Numbered from the stretch's first letter, positions 53,485 to 63,539 are shown. The stretch: 64,000 nt of DNA from CAZWDO01 sp964632485 [NCBI: uncultured bacterium] (GCA_964632485.1 CAZWDO010000001.1:136590-200589), one strand, 5' to 3'. The notes: generated by a model not told the origin, from the letters alone. Numbers and translations: made by a program.

Positions 53485-55035
53485 TCACTTTTTAAAGTAA
53501 ACATGTTGGAATCTAACCTGGCTGCTGGGACCCGGAACACAATTCCGGATTTTTTCATTTAGAATCCAAACGGATTTTGAATGCCATAACGGAATCCATG
53601 GAACATCGCAGTGGATGATCTCCTGGGCTTGTTTGTAAAGTTTTTCGCGTACAGGAAGAAACTCCGTTTTTCTAGCTTGAGTAAGAATAGCATGTAGCGA
53701 ATCGTTTGTATAAAAGGCCAGATTTTCACCGCCTAAACGGGCATTATCCCGGTCTAAGAGCACATACAGAAAATTATCCGGATCTCCGGTATCCCCTTCC
53801 CAGGTCGCAACTAATGCTTCATGCTCGCCATTTTGGGCGGTTTCAATTAATTGCTTCCAATCCATGATTTCAATCAGCAGATTAATACCCATCGGCAATA
53901 AATTTTCCCGAACCAGTTGCATGAACTTTAACTGTTCAAGATTGCCTTGAGGGATCAATACATGAATGTCCAGACCCCGGGGATATCCGGCTTCCCTAAG
54001 CAGATCCGCCGTCTTTGAGGGATCATACGCATAATCGTGAAGCGTATCGTTGAATCCCCACATTTCCTTCGGCAGGGGTGTGGTTGCTACTGTTACACGA
54101 TCCTGATAGACATATCGGATCAAGCGCTCTTTTTGAAATCCGCTGGCTAACGCCAAACGTACCCGCACATCATCAAATGGATGCCGTTGAGTATTCATGG
54201 CCAAATATGTTATATCCATAACAGGGGTTTGGATTATTTTTAAACTGGAAAGACCGGTTATTATGCTAAAATTATCAGATTCAGATTCCCGGACAAAATG
54301 AAGATTTCCCCGTTTTAATTCAGCCATTCGCAGGGTATTATCCTCAATAGTCCGGAAAATGACTGTATCCAGGAAAGGTCTTTTATCCCAGTAATTCTCA
54401 TTAGCAGTAATAATAATTCGATCTTCATGAAACCATTTATCGAAAACAAAGGGACCAGTGCCAATGGGATTTTCAAAAAAACTTTCCTGCCACTTTTTAA
54501 CCGCAGTGGGACTGACAATACCGGCTTGATCCAAGGTTAGATTTGAGAGGAACGGAGCGTAAGGTTCATTCAAGCTGATCTCAACGTCATATTCACTCAA
54601 TGCCCGAATTGTTTTAATCATGCCAAATAAAGGATCCCATGCTTCGAAATCGCCAAACCGGAATGGAAAACTGGAATCCATTTGACGTTGAAAAGAAAAA
54701 AGGACGGCATCGGCATTAAATCGGGTTCCATCATGAAACAGTACATTCCTCCGCAATTGGAATTGCCAGACTAATCCATCATCGGAAACTTTCCAGGATT
54801 CGGCCAAACAGGGTTCGATATCAAAACTCCCTTCCTTATAACGTACCAGGGTTTCAAAAATATTCACGACTACTTGCGATGAATATAAATCCCATTGATC
54901 CCCCGGATCAAGGCTCAATGCGTCCGTAGCGCTTCCAATAACCAGGCAACCGCCCCGGAGAATCTCCTTATGAGAACACTGCAATAGCATACACAGCAAA
55001 CCGCAACCCATTACAAAAAATCGAATCGGACTCAT
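53485..55035 (-). CDS. Peptide-type solute-binding lipoprotein (SBP family 5), copy 2
   Basis: A 516-residue extracytoplasmic binding protein. The N-terminus has a lipoprotein signal with cleavage before the Cys of LLQCSHK. SBP_bac_5 features are LDPGDQWDLYSSQVVVNIFETLV, AESWKVSDDGLVWQFQLR, FHDGTRFNADAVLFSF and the C-terminal VPWIPLWHSKSV. It is a diverged paralogue of the next-upstream gene, which it overlaps by four bases. There are no permease or ATPase genes nearby, so ligand sensing through the downstream kinase is a reasonable inference; import through an unlinked Opp/Dpp-type transporter remains possible. Confidence 0.9.
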   Translation of the reverse strand: MSPIRFFVMGCGLLCMLLQCSHKEILRGGCLVIGSATDALSLDPGDQWDLYSSQVVVNIFETLVRYKEGSFDIEPCLAESWKVSDDGLVWQFQLRRNVLFHDGTRFNADAVLFSFQRQMDSSFPFRFGDFEAWDPLFGMIKTIRALSEYDVEISLNEPYAPFLSNLTLDQAGIVSPTAVKKWQESFFENPIGTGPFVFDKWFHEDRIIITANENYWDKRPFLDTVIFRTIEDNTLRMAELKRGNLHFVRESESDNFSIITGLSSLKIIQTPVMDITYLAMNTQRHPFDDVRVRLALASGFQKERLIRYVYQDRVTVATTPLPKEMWGFNDTLHDYAYDPSKTADLLREAGYPRGLDIHVLIPQGNLEQLKFMQLVRENLLPMGINLLIEIMDWKQLIETAQNGEHEALVATWEGDTGDPDNFLYVLLDRDNARLGGENLAFYTNDSLHAILTQARKTEFLPVREKLYKQAQEIIHCDVPWIPLWHSKSVWILNEKIRNCVPGPSSQVRFQHVYFKK

Positions 55036-56606
55036 TGAAAAACCCTGATCTTATAAAAATTGAATGAGTTGAACAGATTCGGCTCAATCTGAAATCCCTG
55101 GACGCGTTTGTTGACAATAAAAATCTCTTTCCGGTGACTGAGCGGAATCCAGGGAATATCCTTATGAAAAAGCTCCTGGGCATCTCGATATAATAAAATC
55201 CGTTCCTGTTGATTAAAACTTCGTTGGGCTTTGAGTAAAATTCTGTGCATATCTTCACTTTCATAATATGCGCGGTTCATTCCTCCCGGAATGGCATTGT
55301 CTTTATCCAACAAGGTATAAAAATAATTATCCGGGTCCCCGTTATCGCCGGTCCAGGAGATTAAGACCATGTCGTGTTCAGCATTATTGACTTTAGCCAA
55401 CAAATCCCGCCAGCGCAATATATGTATTTCCAATCCGATATTGGCCTCTTTCAGATTACCCTGCAAGGCCAGCGCAATTTCTTTATTATCCGGAATACCC
55501 TCTGAAATAAAAATCGATACCTTAAATCCGCGCTCCAAACCGGCGATTTTGAGTAACGCTTTTGCTTGAACGGGATCATAAGGATAGTCCTCTATTTGTT
55601 CATTGTACCCCCAAATAAGTGGAGGTAACGGTCCTTTAGCCGGGATTGCCGTTTCCTGGTACACCAGTTGAACCAACGGTTTTTTATGGACCAGATAGTT
55701 AATAGCCCGGCGGACAATCACATTATCAAATGGGGGCTTCCGGTTATTTAAGGCAATATAGGAAACCTGAACAGAAGGTTGTTCATATATTACAAAATTT
55801 GTGTCACGTCTGAATTGTATCAAATCATCCGCTTTTGCGTGATATACAATATCCACATTTTTAGCTTTTAATTGGGACATTCGTAACGACTTGTCAGGGA
55901 TGCACTTATAAATTACGGTGGATAAATGCGGAGCGCCGCGCCAATAGCTCTGATTCGCTTTTAATACTATGCGATCATCATTCCATTCCTGAAATTGAAA
56001 TGCGCCACTGCCCACGGGGTGTTTAGCAAAATCATACCGCCACTTTTTTACCGCTTCCGGACTAACGATGCTGGCTTGCACCTGGGAAAGATTGGCTAAA
56101 AACGGGGCGTACGGTTTTGATAAAACAAATTTGACTTCATAGGGACCGATTGCTTCGATTTTTTCAAGAAAATTAAAAAGCGTATGAAAAGCCTTGAATT
56201 GGCCAAACCGGTGGGGATAGTTAATATCCATCTGCCGTTCGAAAGAAAATACCACCGCTTCGGCGTTCAATATACAGCCATCATGGAAACGCACTCCCTG
56301 ACGCAACTGAAATACCCATTCCATACCATCGGAAGACATACTCCAGGATTCAGCCAAAGAGGGTTCGATACCCGTTCCGCCCTCCTTGCTTTTGACTAAT
56401 GATTCGTATATATTGACAAGTACCTGAGACGAATAGGTATCCCACTGATCACCCGGATCAAGACTGGTGGTTTCCGCGTTTTTGGCAACGATCAATACTT
56501 GTTCATTTTTTTCATCTTTAAAACAATAACAAAAAAAGAAATAATTGAAAGCGACCAGTAAAATAAAACCCGTAAAAATTTTTTTTCCATAATCGTTTAA
56601 AATCAT
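55032..56606 (-). CDS. Peptide-type solute-binding protein (SBP family 5), copy 1
   Basis: A protein of about 524 residues with an N-terminal hydrophobic export signal (KKIFTGFILLVAFNYFFFCYC). The rest is SBP_bac_5: LDPGDQWDTYSSQVLVNIYESLV, AESWSMSSDGMEWVFQLRQGV, and a C-terminal VPWIPL-like block (IPWIPLSHRKEIF). Many blocks match copy 2 nearly word for word, showing a tandem duplication. The start at 56606 is chosen because the preceding 16 codons do not look like a signal sequence. It is the first gene of the sensor operon, preceded by a promoter-like sequence. Confidence 0.9.
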   Translation of the reverse strand: MILNDYGKKIFTGFILLVAFNYFFFCYCFKDEKNEQVLIVAKNAETTSLDPGDQWDTYSSQVLVNIYESLVKSKEGGTGIEPSLAESWSMSSDGMEWVFQLRQGVRFHDGCILNAEAVVFSFERQMDINYPHRFGQFKAFHTLFNFLEKIEAIGPYEVKFVLSKPYAPFLANLSQVQASIVSPEAVKKWRYDFAKHPVGSGAFQFQEWNDDRIVLKANQSYWRGAPHLSTVIYKCIPDKSLRMSQLKAKNVDIVYHAKADDLIQFRRDTNFVIYEQPSVQVSYIALNNRKPPFDNVIVRRAINYLVHKKPLVQLVYQETAIPAKGPLPPLIWGYNEQIEDYPYDPVQAKALLKIAGLERGFKVSIFISEGIPDNKEIALALQGNLKEANIGLEIHILRWRDLLAKVNNAEHDMVLISWTGDNGDPDNYFYTLLDKDNAIPGGMNRAYYESEDMHRILLKAQRSFNQQERILLYRDAQELFHKDIPWIPLSHRKEIFIVNKRVQGFQIEPNLFNSFNFYKIRVFQ

Positions 56607-56681
56607 AGCATAAAGTCCGGGATAAAAGTTTATACTAAAACCGATTTCCGGCAATATGAAAATCCCATTTATCTATTATAT

Positions 56682-56710
56682 ATGGTAATACAGTTTTAGC
56701 GCAATGTCAA
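56682..56710 (-). promoter_or_regulatory. Candidate promoter of the binding-protein/kinase operon
   Basis: Minus-strand TTGACA (56710-56705), 17 bases, TACCAT (56687-56682). A TATAAT lies immediately downstream (56680-56675) with TTGCGC 18 bases before it as an alternative. Either gives a leader of about 65-75 bases. Confidence 0.45.
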
Positions 56711-56895
56711 GTAAAATTAAAAAAAACAGTTCCGCGGAATATTCTGGAATAAGGCCGGATAATTTTGCCTGAAACAGGGTTTCATTTTTTCTTCCGACAA
56801 AGCCCGCCCCGGCAACTCATCAAAAAGCAATTCATATTTTCCAAGTCAGATATTAAAGTATCCGGGTAGAAAACATTTATATTCAGAATTGAAGA

Positions 56896-58467
56896 TTACG
56901 GATTATCGCCCAGATAATGACAGCCGATCGACCGGCGATTGTGCAGCGCTGCTTCCACGATGAGACGCGCGCAAATCACCGCGTTACGCAATTCAATAAT
57001 TGAACGGGTCAGTTTGGCTTCGCGGTAAAATTTAAAAATTCGATGCTCATAGAAATTCAGATCCGATAACGCGCGTTCCAATCCCTTACGAGTGCGAACA
57101 ATCCCGGCATAGTTCCATAAAGTCAGGCGGATCACTTTTAAATCTTGTTGAATGAGCAGGGGATCAAAATCCTCGCTTCGAGGGGGAGGAGTCCATTCCG
57201 GAATAGAATGCCAGGGGGGTTCCACGAGTTCATCGGGATGGAGCAGAATGTGATCGGCCGATTTACAGGCCCACCACAGGCCTTCCAGCAATGAAGTGGA
57301 AGCCAGGCGATTCGCGCCGTGCAGCCCGGTGCAGCTAACCTCTCCAATGGCATACAAATTACGGATAGAAGTATAGCCATTCAAATCCGCCTTAACGCCT
57401 CCGCAGAAATAATGCGCCGCGGGAACAATCGGAATAGGGTCGCGGGTAATATCGATGCCCCCTTGCAGACAGGTCTGGTAAATTTTGGGAAATCGTTCCG
57501 GAATCGGCAGAGTTCCGGTGTAATGACCAGCCAAATCGAGCAGCAAGTATTCAACACCAAGTCGATTCATTTCCGAGAAGATTGCCCGGGTGACCACGTC
57601 TCGCGGCGCCAGATCGCGCATATTCGTATAATTGCCCATAAATTCACGCATATCCGGCGTTTTCAGCCGCGCCCCTTCACCCCGCAGCGATTCTGAAATC
57701 AAAAAACGTTTGATGTCGCGATGAAACAGACACGTGGGATGGAATTGAACCATTTCCGCGTTGATAATAGCGGCGCCCGCGCGCCAGGCCATAGCGATGC
57801 CGTCGCCGGTAGCCAATGAAGGATTGGTGGTATGCAGATAAAGGTCCCCAACACCGCCGGAAGCTAAAACAACATAGCGCGATAAAAGCCGCTCCACTTC
57901 CCCACTCCCGTTATTCAGAGCATAAACTCCCATGACTCTCCGCGGTTTATAGAGTTCCTGACAGTCCCGGGCGTGATGGTTGTTGGTAATTAGATCGACG
58001 GCCGTATAATTAGTGCGAATCTCAATCTGCTGATTTACCGCATAACTATAGAGCTTGTTCATGATTTCCTCACCCGTCCGGTCACTATAATGCAGAATTC
58101 GCCGCACAGAATGCGCCGCTTCCTCGGTATAATCCAGCGATTGATTTTTGGATCGGCTAAAATTGACGCAGATTTTATTAATCAGAAATTCGAAAACCAA
58201 GGCAGGAGCCTGCCGCGCCAATTCGCGTACCGCATCCAAATTATTGTAATGGTCTCCCGCGGCGAGGATATCTTCCTCAATCAGTTCCGGCGTATCGGAT
58301 TCGCGCCAGGCAACAATGCCTCCTTGCGCATAGTAGGAATTCGAAAGGACCGGATCCGATTCCTTGGTGAGGACCATAACTTTGAATCCTTTTTCCCGCA
58401 AAAAAATAGCGCACGAGAGACCGGCGATTCCACTGCCAATGACGATAACGTCATAATCAATGATCAT
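56896..58467 (-). CDS. nadB: L-aspartate oxidase
   Basis: NadB oxidises L-aspartate to iminoaspartate, the first step of de novo NAD synthesis. The 523-residue flavoprotein has the FAD dinucleotide fold (VIVIGSGIAGLSCA), SNSYYAQGGI, the substrate-loop region QFHPTC, SESLRGEGA, and HGANRLASTSLLEGLWW at the C-terminal FAD site. The ATG at 58467 has AAGGGAG eight bases upstream. The gene overlaps nadA by 11 bases and is the last of the nadC-nadA-nadB operon. Confidence 0.96.
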   Translation of the reverse strand: MIIDYDVIVIGSGIAGLSCAIFLREKGFKVMVLTKESDPVLSNSYYAQGGIVAWRESDTPELIEEDILAAGDHYNNLDAVRELARQAPALVFEFLINKICVNFSRSKNQSLDYTEEAAHSVRRILHYSDRTGEEIMNKLYSYAVNQQIEIRTNYTAVDLITNNHHARDCQELYKPRRVMGVYALNNGSGEVERLLSRYVVLASGGVGDLYLHTTNPSLATGDGIAMAWRAGAAIINAEMVQFHPTCLFHRDIKRFLISESLRGEGARLKTPDMREFMGNYTNMRDLAPRDVVTRAIFSEMNRLGVEYLLLDLAGHYTGTLPIPERFPKIYQTCLQGGIDITRDPIPIVPAAHYFCGGVKADLNGYTSIRNLYAIGEVSCTGLHGANRLASTSLLEGLWWACKSADHILLHPDELVEPPWHSIPEWTPPPRSEDFDPLLIQQDLKVIRLTLWNYAGIVRTRKGLERALSDLNFYEHRIFKFYREAKLTRSIIELRNAVICARLIVEAALHNRRSIGCHYLGDNP

Positions 58468-59506
58468 GGCGCCGACTCCCTTCATGAATCCGGATCATCC
58501 GGTCAAGAGCTTGCGAGGCGGGGAGTTTCAACTCTTCTTCAACGCGAATGACCGGTAACTGATCCAAGCGCCGGTCTCGGATATTCTCCAATACGGGAAG
58601 TAGGATGTCCAAATCTGTTTTGCGCATATCCTCACAAGGGGAATCGGCTAAGGGCAGAATCGTTTTTTCCGGATAAGAGTCTGAAAGACGGCGAACAAAA
58701 GTGGATTCGGTACCAATTCCCCAGATAGTTCCCGGAGCGCTGGCGGCCACTTTTTTTAATATCAGTTCCGTAGAACCGTTTTCATCGGCTTTCTCAACCA
58801 CTAAAGGATCGCATTCAGGATGAACCATGATGCGAATTGTTGGGTATTGACCCCGTAACCGGTCGATATCATCCTCGGCAAATCGTTTATGAACATAGCA
58901 GAAACCGTCCCAGATAAACATTTTGACGGCATGGACCGCAGTTTCGGCTCCCGCCGCAAATTGACGATCAACGATTTGCCATTCCGCGGCAGTAAGCCCC
59001 AGGTGGCGAGCGGTGTTGATGCCCAGATTGCGGTCCGGAAGAAAAAGGACGGAACGGCCTTGCTTTAAAAAGTGGTCAACAACTACCCGTGAGTTGGAAG
59101 ATGTGCAGATTGATCCTTCATGATTTCCGGTAAAGGCTTTGAGATCAGCGGAAGAGTTCATGTAACAGACCGGGACCGGGGATTGGGGCAATTGCCGGCT
59201 CAAATGAGAATAAAGCGCTTCAAGGGGAGCATATTCAGCCATATCGGCCATGGGACAGCCGGCATTCATCGCGGGGAGTAACACGTGCTGGCCGGGACGC
59301 GCTAAAATAGCCGCGCTTTCCGCCATGAAACGCACCCCGCAAAAAACAATGAAATCAGCGGAAGATGCCTGGCAAGCCAAGGCCAATTTATATGAATCGC
59401 CCACACTATCGGCAATATCCACAATCTCTTTACGCTGATAATGATGCGCCGAAATAAACACCTCGCCCCCCATTTTTTGGTTAAGCTGCTGAATCAGGTC
59501 GCTCAT
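58457..59506 (-). CDS. nadA: Quinolinate synthase
   Basis: NadA condenses iminoaspartate with dihydroxyacetone phosphate to quinolinate using a [4Fe-4S] cluster. Cluster cysteines are expected in FCGVRFMAE, HPECDP and SPCEDM, all present; AHHYQRKEI near the N-terminus is the substrate-binding signature. About 349 residues, the usual length. The ATG at 59506 has AAGGAG six bases upstream, so the preceding nine codons of open frame are not used. Confidence 0.96.
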   Translation of the reverse strand: MSDLIQQLNQKMGGEVFISAHHYQRKEIVDIADSVGDSYKLALACQASSADFIVFCGVRFMAESAAILARPGQHVLLPAMNAGCPMADMAEYAPLEALYSHLSRQLPQSPVPVCYMNSSADLKAFTGNHEGSICTSSNSRVVVDHFLKQGRSVLFLPDRNLGINTARHLGLTAAEWQIVDRQFAAGAETAVHAVKMFIWDGFCYVHKRFAEDDIDRLRGQYPTIRIMVHPECDPLVVEKADENGSTELILKKVAASAPGTIWGIGTESTFVRRLSDSYPEKTILPLADSPCEDMRKTDLDILLPVLENIRDRRLDQLPVIRVEEELKLPASQALDRMIRIHEGSRRHDH

Positions 59507-59529
59507 GCATGACTCCTTATAATAATAAC

Positions 59530-60360
59530 TCAAATTTTAATTAACGAAAAATCTACCGGAACAACCCGATTGGTGAGCTCACCAAACGAAATGTAATCGA
59601 TATCCATATCGTTCAGAGAGATCAGACGATCGCGAGTCATATTTCCGGACGCTTCTATTTCGCAGCGGCCCTGAATGATAGCAATTGCCGCCGTCATCTC
59701 CGCATCCCCCATATTATCGAGCATAATCCGCTCCACATGGCAGGCAAGGGCTTCCCGGACTTCTTCCAGAGAACGGGTTTCCACTTCAATCGCAAAACGG
59801 TCGCCCCAACGCGCCCGAACCTTTTCCACGGCAGAAGTAATCGAACCAGCCGCATCAATATGATTGTCTTTGATCAATACCATATCAAATAAACCCATAC
59901 GATGATTTAACCCACCTCCGAGCGAGACGGCATATTTTTGCAACGTCCGAAAGCCGGGAAGTGTTTTCCGGGTATCGAGTATCCTGATTTTTCCAGGCGC
60001 CGCTTTAACAAATTCGTTCGTCCGGGTCGCGATTCCGCTTAAATGCGATAAAAAATTCAAAGCCGTTCGCTCCGCCTGCAGTATCGTTAAAACCGATCCG
60101 GTAATCGCGCAGACCCGGTCGCCTTTGGCTACAAGATCGCCTTCACGAAAATAAACCTCCCACACAAGTTTCGGGTCCATTCGATCGAATACGGCCTGGA
60201 ATATTGGGAATCCGCACAATATTCCATCCGATTTACAGATCAATTGAAATGATGCCGTTTCCTCCCGCCCAAAAATAGCCTGACTCGTCACATCCCCGCA
60301 ATCCCCGAAATCTTCCTTCAACGCCATATCAATCAAAGCATAAGGTATATCCAATCTCAT
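59530..60360 (-). CDS. nadC: Quinolinate phosphoribosyltransferase (nicotinate-nucleotide pyrophosphorylase)
   Basis: NadC converts quinolinate and PRPP to nicotinate mononucleotide. Family motifs are GDVTSQAIF, ERTALNFLSHLSGIAT, LDTRKTLPGFR, KYAVSLGGGLNHRMGLFDMVLIKDNHI, EVETRSLEE and the C-terminal SGNM-like EASGNM. 276 residues. It is the first gene of the operon, with AAAGGA nine bases before the ATG. Confidence 0.96.
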   Translation of the reverse strand: MRLDIPYALIDMALKEDFGDCGDVTSQAIFGREETASFQLICKSDGILCGFPIFQAVFDRMDPKLVWEVYFREGDLVAKGDRVCAITGSVLTILQAERTALNFLSHLSGIATRTNEFVKAAPGKIRILDTRKTLPGFRTLQKYAVSLGGGLNHRMGLFDMVLIKDNHIDAAGSITSAVEKVRARWGDRFAIEVETRSLEEVREALACHVERIMLDNMGDAEMTAAIAIIQGRCEIEASGNMTRDRLISLNDMDIDYISFGELTNRVVPVDFSLIKI

Positions 60361-60808
60361 AGCCGATTATCCTTTCAGTAGGTGTAATAGCTCTCCGAAA
60401 TAACCCCATTCATCCGAATCCGGACGGGCAGACCCATCGGTTGGAATGAAGAATTGAGCCCAACTGACAGTCAGGAGGAACTGAGTGAACAGTCAAATCC
60501 AGAACTAAATTGAGGTGGATTGTTGTATAAGGCGTTACTTAATCCTTCTCCCTATCAGCATAAACATTTCTTCCACAGGAACCCGCTTAAACTTCACAAT
60601 TAAGATTGATCCAGGTCTTTTTCATATCGATGCAAATTTCGGATATCACTTTAGAAAAGAATTGGATGCCGACGACTAATTTCTTCATATCAATAATATA
60701 CGCGAACACGGTTAAAATGCAAGGAAATTCTTAGTATCCAATTATTGTCGGTTTGAAATTGTCGGTATTATATATTTTCGATACTCAAAGCGAAATGAAG
60801 CAAAACCA
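60361..60808. other. Non-coding region upstream of the NAD operon
   Basis: 448 bases with no gene I can support. It contains a short palindrome CTGAC-A-GTCAG (60464-60474), an AGGAGG not followed by a usable frame, a 33-codon minus-strand frame at 60587-60688 without Shine-Dalgarno, and a TATAAT-like sequence near 60766. No promoter can be assigned to nadC with confidence. Confidence 0.5.
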
Positions 60809-62413
60809 TTATCTCAGGAGCAGAAGTTTTGCGCCGTGTTGCTCTATTGGTGTTTTTAAAATCATAAAATAGATGCCACTGCCTACAGGGTTATTATTTT
60901 CATCCCGACCATCCCAGTTTATTGAATGAACGCCAATCGGGCAATTTCCAGTTTTCAAAGTTTTAATTTTCTCCCCCAACGCGTTACAGATGAACAATTG
61001 AATATTTGCTGATTGCGTGAGTTGATAATAAATCCGGGTAGTGGAATTGAACGGATTTGGATAATTGGGCAATACAATGGTGTTTTTAGCCGAGGTTGTA
61101 TCTTTTTCCTGAATGCCAGTTAACGCAATGAAAACATGGTATTCTTGCTGATCTTCATCCGGGGGATTTTGTGAATCAACAACTCTTACTGTAAAATCAA
61201 AATTTCCATTCTCAGATATCATACCGGAAATAATGCCGTTTAGCGAATTCAGGTTTAAACTCTGAGGCAAATTACCAGAAACGATTTGCCATGAATAAGG
61301 GAGCAATCCACCCGTTACAGTTAAAGTATCCGCATATTCTGTATGAATCAGTAAGGGTTTCAATTGTGATTTGGTAATTTTCAGATCACAGGGAGTGGCA
61401 TCGTTGACATGAAATTTAAAAATATACACTCCACCTCCATCACACGTCATATAGAGAGTAGATCCGACAAGCAAAAAATGGGGCCGTTGTCTGGCTCCAA
61501 AATTAATATCCGTAACCGTCTGACGTTCTAGTAAGTTAAACTCATCGTCCAAAACAGCAATATCAATCTCACAATCATCCGGATTTTGATCTTTGCTGAA
61601 ATGATGGAAGGCAATGTACCAACGCTGATTTTTTTCATCAAACACACAACCTGTGGAAAAATTGTTGCCATCCCCATCCTCCGTTTCCACTATTACCCTG
61701 GGCTGATTAATCGCAGGGGTCCAATTATAATTCCATAAGGATAATATCACATTCGTATTGTACGCTAAAAAATTACCTGTGAACATATAAAACAGGCTAT
61801 CTTTAAAAACAACTCCGCCGATATTATTATGAATCAATTGAATGGAGGTAACCAACGGTTCTCTTGCAAGATTCAGATTTTGATCATAGCAGTAAACCCA
61901 ATGTCTGCTTTCCGGATAAAAAAAGAGAACATATAAAAAAGTACTATCCGTAGTGAATATCATATCGTTAGTAGGATAATCACTTGAATTTTCAATAACG
62001 GCAGTTTTATATATCCGATTTCCGTCCGGATCGATTTTAAGAAGATAAAGATGTTTATCCCGATGTTCCGCTGTATTCGCCAATGAATATGCAATATAAA
62101 TATTGCCCTTTAGATATAATTGTTTATGATCCGTGATTTGGCATCCTTCCAGAAGATCATCATTATATGTCAGTTGAATGGCCGCGCCTGCCGAATTCAA
62201 AGTCGTATCATATTTCTGCAGGAAAAGATGCTTTATTGAGGGCTCAGTTTGCATCATGGTTGTCACATTGATCAGTTCTCCATCATAGGAAATACCGCCC
62301 CATACAGTAGCTCCTTCCACGGTTACCGTGTCTTTAATGCTTAAAACAGACTGACTTTCAACGCGAACCCCAAAAACCAACATACAACATAGTATCAAAA
62401 TTGAATTTTTCAT
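60809..62413 (-). CDS. Secreted protein with Ig-like domain and T9SS sorting domain
   Basis: A protein of about 534 residues with a signal peptide (MKNSILILCCMLVFGVRVESQ), a beta-rich middle with propeller-like repeats (DKHLYLLKIDPDGN, WVYCYDQNLNL, EIDIAVLDDEFNL), a putative-Ig (He_PIG-type) domain around residues 355-425 (LPYSWQIVSGNLPQSLNLNSLNG), and a type IX sorting domain (NYPNPFNSTT, GSGIYFMIL, ending LLLLR). Likely surface-displayed; no catalytic motif is seen and the role is unknown. The ATG at 62413 has GGAGG five bases upstream. Confidence 0.82.
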   Translation of the reverse strand: MKNSILILCCMLVFGVRVESQSVLSIKDTVTVEGATVWGGISYDGELINVTTMMQTEPSIKHLFLQKYDTTLNSAGAAIQLTYNDDLLEGCQITDHKQLYLKGNIYIAYSLANTAEHRDKHLYLLKIDPDGNRIYKTAVIENSSDYPTNDMIFTTDSTFLYVLFFYPESRHWVYCYDQNLNLAREPLVTSIQLIHNNIGGVVFKDSLFYMFTGNFLAYNTNVILSLWNYNWTPAINQPRVIVETEDGDGNNFSTGCVFDEKNQRWYIAFHHFSKDQNPDDCEIDIAVLDDEFNLLERQTVTDINFGARQRPHFLLVGSTLYMTCDGGGVYIFKFHVNDATPCDLKITKSQLKPLLIHTEYADTLTVTGGLLPYSWQIVSGNLPQSLNLNSLNGIISGMISENGNFDFTVRVVDSQNPPDEDQQEYHVFIALTGIQEKDTTSAKNTIVLPNYPNPFNSTTRIYYQLTQSANIQLFICNALGEKIKTLKTGNCPIGVHSINWDGRDENNNPVGSGIYFMILKTPIEQHGAKLLLLR

Positions 62414-62552
62414 GGATTCCTCCATTTATTTAGTATAGTATTGAAAAAAAACGCGAAAAAAAGAGGGCTTTCATTAATAATTTCAAGGAAATTTCCACAA
62501 ATTTTAACATTCCAGCCTGAAACAACAAATCGCGCCATCAGTTTATACCCGT

Positions 62553-63284
62553 TCAGTTGAAAATATAGCGCAGATTTTTAACATCTACATTGGGGGGGGT
62601 ATGGTTATGCTCCTCAAAATAATCATATCCCTCCTTCAAATTTTCCCAAAAGGAATACCATTCCGATTGATTATGCTTTTCCATATTCTCCCGGTTCATT
62701 CTAAACGGGAAAATATGAATTCTGAAGAAGGGTTGACCGTTCCGCAACGCGCCATCGGCCAGCGTATATAAATCTTCGATGACCGGATCCGTCATTGCAA
62801 AACAACCGATGGAAACACAATTGCCATGTACCATGATCGCGGAACCGGTCCGTCCGCGCAACTGATCATAAAGATTGGGATACTCAGTATTGAAAGAAAG
62901 ATGGAAAGCGCTGTATGGATTCAAGCTCGAAGGTTTAGTATAATAGAACCCTTCCGGCGCCTGAAAGTCCCCGTATTGGAGTTTAGGACCCAACGTACCG
63001 GACCAGCAACATACCGGATAGGTTTTATACAGAACGAATTGGCTGTCATTTTGGACCCAAAGTTCCAATTCATGCTCTTCTTTAAAGATACGCATATAGA
63101 TCGACGCGCCGAAACGAAGTCCGACACTCTCCATGTCCTGTTCCAGAATCGGCCGCACGCGGGCGGTTACCTGGCGAGATCTGTCGTTAGAGGGGATGTG
63201 TGGCTGACCTGACATTGAGGTTGCGATTGATAGCCAGATAACTACATACGTCGTTAAAATTATGGATTTACCACTCCGTTGCAT
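62553..63284 (-). CDS. L,D-transpeptidase (YkuD domain)
   Basis: A 243-residue exported protein. After a signal sequence (SIILTTYVVIWLSIATSMSG) comes a YkuD domain ending in the catalytic HGNCVSIGC (His153, Ser158, Cys161). Enzymes of this family form 3-3 cross-links in peptidoglycan or attach lipoproteins to it, acting on the meso-diaminopimelate residue. The extra C-terminal region of about 70 residues is polar. Start chosen at 63284, where GGAGG precedes the ATG; upstream codons are discounted. Confidence 0.88.
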   Translation of the reverse strand: MQRSGKSIILTTYVVIWLSIATSMSGQPHIPSNDRSRQVTARVRPILEQDMESVGLRFGASIYMRIFKEEHELELWVQNDSQFVLYKTYPVCCWSGTLGPKLQYGDFQAPEGFYYTKPSSLNPYSAFHLSFNTEYPNLYDQLRGRTGSAIMVHGNCVSIGCFAMTDPVIEDLYTLADGALRNGQPFFRIHIFPFRMNRENMEKHNQSEWYSFWENLKEGYDYFEEHNHTPPNVDVKNLRYIFN

Positions 63285-63539
63285 TGGATTTCCTCCCGAG
63301 TTTATAAGATTTTCGTAATCCACTGCAGCTCTGGCAAGGGAATTCAATTTCTCAAGTATGTCGCTTTAAAATTAATAAAAACATAACGCAAAAACTAGAC
63401 ATTAACCATCAGCAGCATTTCGACCGCGTATAACTGCAATCCCATTTTTCAGATGATCTATATTTGATAGAGCTGCTCATTGAATTTCAGATAGTGATGA
63501 AGGGAATCAGTGAGAGGCCAGGACAGACCACAAGGAGAA

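Noticed and set aside
53485-56606. A peptide ABC importer
   Set aside because: Only binding proteins are present; no permease or ATPase gene lies between the Ehr operon and nadB.
56770-56790. Hairpin TGAAAC/GTTTCA followed by six T residues
   Set aside because: It has terminator form only on the plus strand, but no plus-strand gene precedes it.
60587-60688. 33-codon minus-strand frame (MKKLVVGIQFF...) in the NAD operon spacer
   Set aside because: There is no Shine-Dalgarno or promoter and no recognisable product; possibly a chance frame or a decayed remnant.
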